Origin: Polyrhizophydium stewartii
Taxonomy: Eukaryota > Chytridiomycota > Chytridiomycetes > Rhizophydiales
Length of the DNA stretch: 39,365 nucleotides
NCBI GenBank assembly: GCA_027604665.1
Contig: JADGIZ010000029.1
Location: forward strand, 1-39,365
Direction of reading: 5' to 3'
Each line of letters begins with the position of its first letter. Position 1 is the first letter of the stretch. The position numbers and the translations under genes are program-made. This document shows positions 34,866 through 39,365 of this stretch, one piece after another. The notes below the pieces were generated by a model. That model searched no databases. It saw only the letters and a list, made by a program, of their open reading frames with translations, and was not told where the DNA came from.

Positions 34866-34912
34866 CGCGGCGCGGAACGCGCGCCTCATTACAATGAGGC
34901 CCCGCTTGGTCG
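34866..34912 (-). repeat. Double-hairpin element (GCGGGG / GCGCG type), inverted copy
   Basis: Inverted partner of 11827-11870. The GCGCG stem and TTC/GAA loop are unchanged; the CCTCATT stem is one pair longer than in the other copy, with a different loop. Confidence 0.75.
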
Positions 34913-35499
34913 TTTAATTAACCACGTTAGTGGTGCGGACTACTTTGTGCTGACTCGCCCTGAGGCCTTTTTTTAGGTAAAGCGAGGGATAAGCCTTTAC
35001 TGGCTCATCCAGAGCCATTTTTAGTATTTCTAATTCGAGTGATGAGTCTAAAGTAAGGGCTATTTAGGCAATATTAGCCTATAGTTGAGCGTCCGCGGGA
35101 ACTCTAAACTAAGATGTAAGGAACAACCATTCCGGTATATCTAATAAATAAGCATCAACACCATATAATAGGGTTCTCCTCATCAGTCTAATAAATAAGC
35201 ATAAACAAGTAAATTCGATAAATCCGAATTTCAGAAATAAATCGGACGGCGCACTCAGCGACGTCCTTACGAATAATGTCCAAATCAAATAAATCAGCAG
35301 GAACACCATCAGCCGGGGTGTCGTGCCCATCAAAGCGAGGCAAATGAGTTGTGTGGCGTAGGCCCCGGATGGGGCCGGCCACTCCGCGGCTTCGCGATGA
35401 AATGAGCCGAAGCGTAATTAGACACCGGCTGAGGAGGTAATAAAGGGGAATAGGAAGACAAAATAGCCTATAGTTTTTAAGATAGAACGTCAATTTCCA

Positions 35500-37583
35500 T
35501 TTAGATTAAGAAGTCTATAAAATGATTATTAAACAGCAACATCTTCTCTAAAGTCCTTTTCTTCAATTATAGATGAAATTTCTGTTATACAGGGGTAAGA
35601 TCCTTATAAAGGAAATAAATTCATTAGAAGTGTTATTAATATATCTTTCTATTAGGGTAGGTATCAGTAGATTAGAAAATTAAATATATAAAACCTCGGT
35701 AATAAATTATGAAGGGTAGGTATACTCAACTTATATCTTTTAATTTGTAGAAAGTTCAAATTTTATACCTTAATTAATCTATTAGAACCCTAAGAATGAC
35801 CTATGATTATCCAATTATATACCTTAGATATTAATATGACCTAGAATCTGAACTCAGACCTACATATAAAGAGGTAATTACCTTAAAAATCAATATACTC
35901 CAAAATAAGAAGACAAATATAAGGGTATATGTAACCTCACAATAGAATTTATTATTAAAAGATGACTATGACTTTATTTAGAATCTAGGAACCTTCTTAA
36001 TTTAATTATCTATTATAGAATCTCCCTAATAAGTTTATATTGAAGGGATTTACCAAGATTTAGATCATAAACCTATATGTAATGATAGTAAAAGAGATTC
36101 TATAGTAGTAGATACTTTACCTATTTCTTTTTATAGGACTCTAATCTTTAGGGGATATATAACCTATCCTGATCTAATAATCAATTGGTCTATATAGAAG
36201 AAAGGGATTAAACTAGACATAAAATTAAAGGATATAACCTATTAGTCATATATAAAAATGTATAGTTCATTATATTTATTCATTAAGGGATTTTCACTCC
36301 TTTATAGAAAGTGTATATAATAATAAATTTTACAAATAATTAAGAACATAACCCTTCTAAATTAGAATGTTTAGATGACCTACTCTTTTATTGTATCTTT
36401 TCAATACCCATCTTCTTTATATAACCTTTTCTCTACTGTCTATTAGACTTGACTTCTATCTCGTCTAATAAAACCAAGATATTCACCCTAGGGTGCGGTA
36501 GAATGAACGAAGTGAATCAAAAAGATGAAATTAACATTGAGAATTAGAGCGGCTGGAGCCTTGTAAAGGCTCCCCCGGATCCTTCAGATCCGGGCCTCAT
36601 AAGAGCTTATGAGGCGACGTCGCTAGCGATTTATTAAAATTAGTACATATTTCAAAGTAAGGATTACCTAAATTGAAACTTACTGGTTGGAGAAGCTCTA
36701 TACAATAATATGAATTATCTATATAATGAGTTAACCTACTCAGAACTACTTCAAATTAATTAACAAGGGGGTCGATCTTCTAGATCGATTGGGAGAAGCT
36801 TATACAATAAATAAGGTTGAGGTAGATATCTGACCCTTTTCCTTCTATAAATCTAAGATTAGTTGAAATTTCAGGTAGGTAAATTTAAGAATAATTGATT
36901 AAAGAAATCTAAGCCAAAGAAGGATGTACCCTGGTTGGTATACTATATAATATATATGTTTTGTATACTTGTCTAGGATTAGAACCAGGAGAGTTAATCT
37001 GGATCTAACCATATTGAAGTCAATCTAGAAGCAAGGATTTGATAATTTATTCTACTATACTTATTCTCATAAGCTTAGAGATGGGTAAAATAAATAAAGT
37101 AAAAGACCGAAAGGGAAGATTATAAAGAACATACCAAAAGATTTATTGAAAAGTTAATTAGCGGACCGGAGGTCCTCCAAATCTATTTAAGAATTTAAGA
37201 GATTAAGAACCTTCTTTATGAATTACAGATTCTAAATATAATAAGTTAAGGGAGAGATGTATATGCAGAAAAGAATCAAATGTTAGATTCTCGTATATCG
37301 GACGGAGTCCTTACAGAATATCAAAATAAAGATTACTAGCTTCTACCCAGCTATTCTATGATACATTTTAGTTTCCCTTCTTCTAAATATATCCTTAAAA
37401 TATGTTATTAAACCATAGGGGTTCTAACCAATATAAGAGGCTGTCAAAATCTATATCTTATAAATGGGCTATCTACAATATAGGAGTTTATTTGATTAGA
37501 CTAAAGATATAAAAAGATTATTTCTGTCGACAATTCTTCTATATGATATTTCTATTATTTCTACTTGTATTTATGCTTAATAT
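35500..37583. other. AT-rich spacer, block IV
   Basis: AT-rich, CpG-poor sequence like blocks I to III, with GGGTAGGTAT at about 35649 and 35714. No gene recognised. A GC composite interrupts it at 36549-36627 and a GGAC-GGA-GTCC hairpin with TTACAGAAT lies at about 37300. Short palindromes such as GTCGATC-TTCTA-GATCGA (about 36771) also occur. Confidence 0.55.
36549..36627 (+). repeat. GC hairpin composite
   Basis: Modules: GGAGCCTTGTAAAGGCTCC, CCGGATCCTTCAGATCCGG, a 22-bp palindrome at 36594-36615 (GCCTCATAAG and its complement around AGCT-like centre), then GACGTCGC. Relative to the palindromes at 4475 and 17801, both arms carry the paired change G to T and C to A, so pairing is kept. Confidence 0.78.
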
Positions 37584-37682
37584 CCTGGGTCTGGCTTCTT
37601 ATACGTATCGGCTTACTCGGCAAGCTCATTCGCCTCACTCTTATGGGCCCCGCCCAGACCCAGGCTAGATGGATGAGGTTAT
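37584..37682 (+). mobile_element. 81-bp element with 11-bp terminal inverted repeats, plus flank
   Basis: CCTGGGTCTGG (37584-37594) and CCAGACCCAGG (37654-37664) are perfect inverted repeats around a 59-bp core with TACGTATCGGCTTACTCGGC and GGGCCCCGCC. The flank CTAGATGGATGAGGTTA (to about 37681) is shared with the copy at 17013. The plus-strand open frame 37565-37822 runs through the element and is not regarded as a gene. Confidence 0.75.
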
Positions 37683-37819
37683 CATTGATTATCGGTTTCT
37701 CCTATTTTGCGAATAACCGTGATCGATTTTTGTCCCCATCTATTCTATTAGATGGAGTTTATAGGGAAATTCTAGAAATGCGCATTGATGATAATTTAGA
37801 AAATAGTCCGCTAGGTCGC

Positions 37820-37970
37820 TAGTAGGGCGAAGCCCGGTCGCGGACGCTAGTAGGCCCCCCTTAAGGGGGCCGGTCGCGGAGTGACCGGAGCCTTGTAAAG
37901 GCTCCTACGTCACGTCCGTGACCGGGGCGCCTGAGGCGCCCCGACGTCACGTCCGCCGCTCCTCAATCTC
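37820..37970 (+). repeat. GC hairpin composite
   Basis: GGGCGAAGCCCGGTCGCGGA then CGCTAGTAGG, GGCCCCCCTTAAGGGGGCC, GGTCGCGGAGTGACC, GGAGCCTTGTAAAGGCTCC, TACGTCACGTCCGTGACC, GGGGCGCCTGAGGCGCCCC and ACGTCACGTCCGCCGCTCC. Its first half shares the frame of the composite at 4377-4440 but has a different hairpin at the centre, as if modules had been exchanged. Confidence 0.8.
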
Positions 37971-39022
<1,052 letters not shown>

Positions 39023-39053
39023 TAGTAAGACCTCAACTGCTTCATTTAAAGGG

Positions 39054-39090
39054 CAATTCTGGGCGCGGATGCGCGGCTGACGCGGAATTG
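39054..39090 (+). repeat. GC hairpin element inside the intron
   Basis: CAATTC (39054-39059) and GAATTG (39085-39090) flank a GC core (39063-39084) identical over 22 nt to 28144-28165. It lies between P4 strands, in the P5 side of the intron, and leaves P3, P4 and P7 motifs untouched. It looks like an insertion tolerated in a peripheral loop. Confidence 0.75.
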
Positions 39091-39207
39091 CTTGAAACAG
39101 TGTTATTGACAAGTGGATTATTCGCAGGGGTGACTAAAAATTGCTTTTGTTGCTCCTCAGAGACTACACGCAGAGGGTCTTTCGAAAAAACATGGTAATT
39201 TTTTTAA

Positions 39208-39365
39208 TTTTGGAGCGACTCCGTCGCGGTTGTTGGTTAGTTGGTGTTACTGATCGCGGCGGAGCCGCTCCGTGATGGTGGTTTTTCAATCGCTAGCGAC
39301 GTCGCCTCAGAAGCTCTTCTGAGGCCCGGTGCTTGAAGCACCGGCGGCCCCCCCATCTTCGATGG
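39208..39365 (+). repeat. GC hairpin composite at right edge, within the intron
   Basis: GGAGCGACTCCGTCGCGG, ATCGCGGCGGAGCCGCTCCG, CGCTAGCGACGTCGC, a 22-bp palindrome at 39304-39325, CCGGTGCTTGAAGCACCGG, then CCCCCATCTTCGATGG cut by the edge. From 39296 onward it is close to the reverse complement of 17738-17830. This repeated sequence is a likely reason for the assembly to end here. Confidence 0.8.

Larger units (their letters stand above)
32926..35499. other. Spacer with GC elements
   Basis: No gene recognised. Minus-strand frames at 33070-33389 and 35109-35493 are open but unsupported. The latter contains ATCGGAC...GTCCTTACGAAT (35244-35275), a palindromic family whose outer parts also occur near 6880, 12060 and 37298 with different centres. 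GCGGCGGATGCCGCTCC recurs at about 33744. The CGTAATTAGACACCGGCTGA sequence near 35412 shares its core with about 6513 beside the polymerase relic. Confidence 0.4.

Overview
The window looks like a piece of a fungal mitochondrial genome, most likely from a chytrid (Chytridiomycota). It is AT-rich and crowded with short GC-rich palindromes. It carries one conserved mitochondrial gene, the 5' exon of cox1 (about 38564-38941), interrupted by a group I intron that runs off the right edge. TAG appears to be read as leucine, as in Spizellomyces and relatives. One in-frame TAG follows the cox1 residues MPAL, and another sits inside the ExoII motif of a polymerase relic; a leucine-like residue fits both. 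Read with the standard code, almost everything here looks empty or broken.

Layout. 1-3790 is an AT-rich, CpG-poor spacer (block I) with a GC hairpin cluster at the very left end. 3790-4850 is a dense mosaic of GC hairpins, including an 81-bp element with 11-bp terminal inverted repeats. 5679-6485 is the broken N-terminal and exonuclease half of a family B DNA polymerase of the fungal linear mitochondrial plasmid type. 6486-15480 is spacer with an unidentified minus-strand ORF (7469-7840), a perfect 493-bp tandem duplication (10034-11026), an acidic GAT repeat and a 200-bp purine tract. 15490-16927 is AT-rich block II. 16928-19180 is a second GC-hairpin region. 19180-21892 is spacer plus a possible small membrane protein ORF. 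21893-23984 is AT-rich block III. 23985-35500 is mixed-composition spacer with many palindromic elements and a perfect 546-bp tandem duplication (26023-27119). 35500-37583 is AT-rich block IV. 37584-38557 is GC elements and the cox1 leader. 38564-39365 is cox1 exon 1 and its intron, ending inside a GC-hairpin composite closely related to ones elsewhere in the window.

The main biology is the repeat system rather than the gene content. Several families of double-hairpin-like elements are scattered on both strands. In the best family the order is X, hairpin 1, X', hairpin 2, X, where X is a short sequence that differs between copies and X' is its reverse complement. Other families keep an outer stem and exchange the inner hairpin, or carry paired compensatory changes. 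Together with the plasmid polymerase relic and two recent tandem duplications, this points to an expanding, recombining mitochondrial DNA. I found no rRNA, no convincing tRNA and no other standard mitochondrial protein gene by eye.
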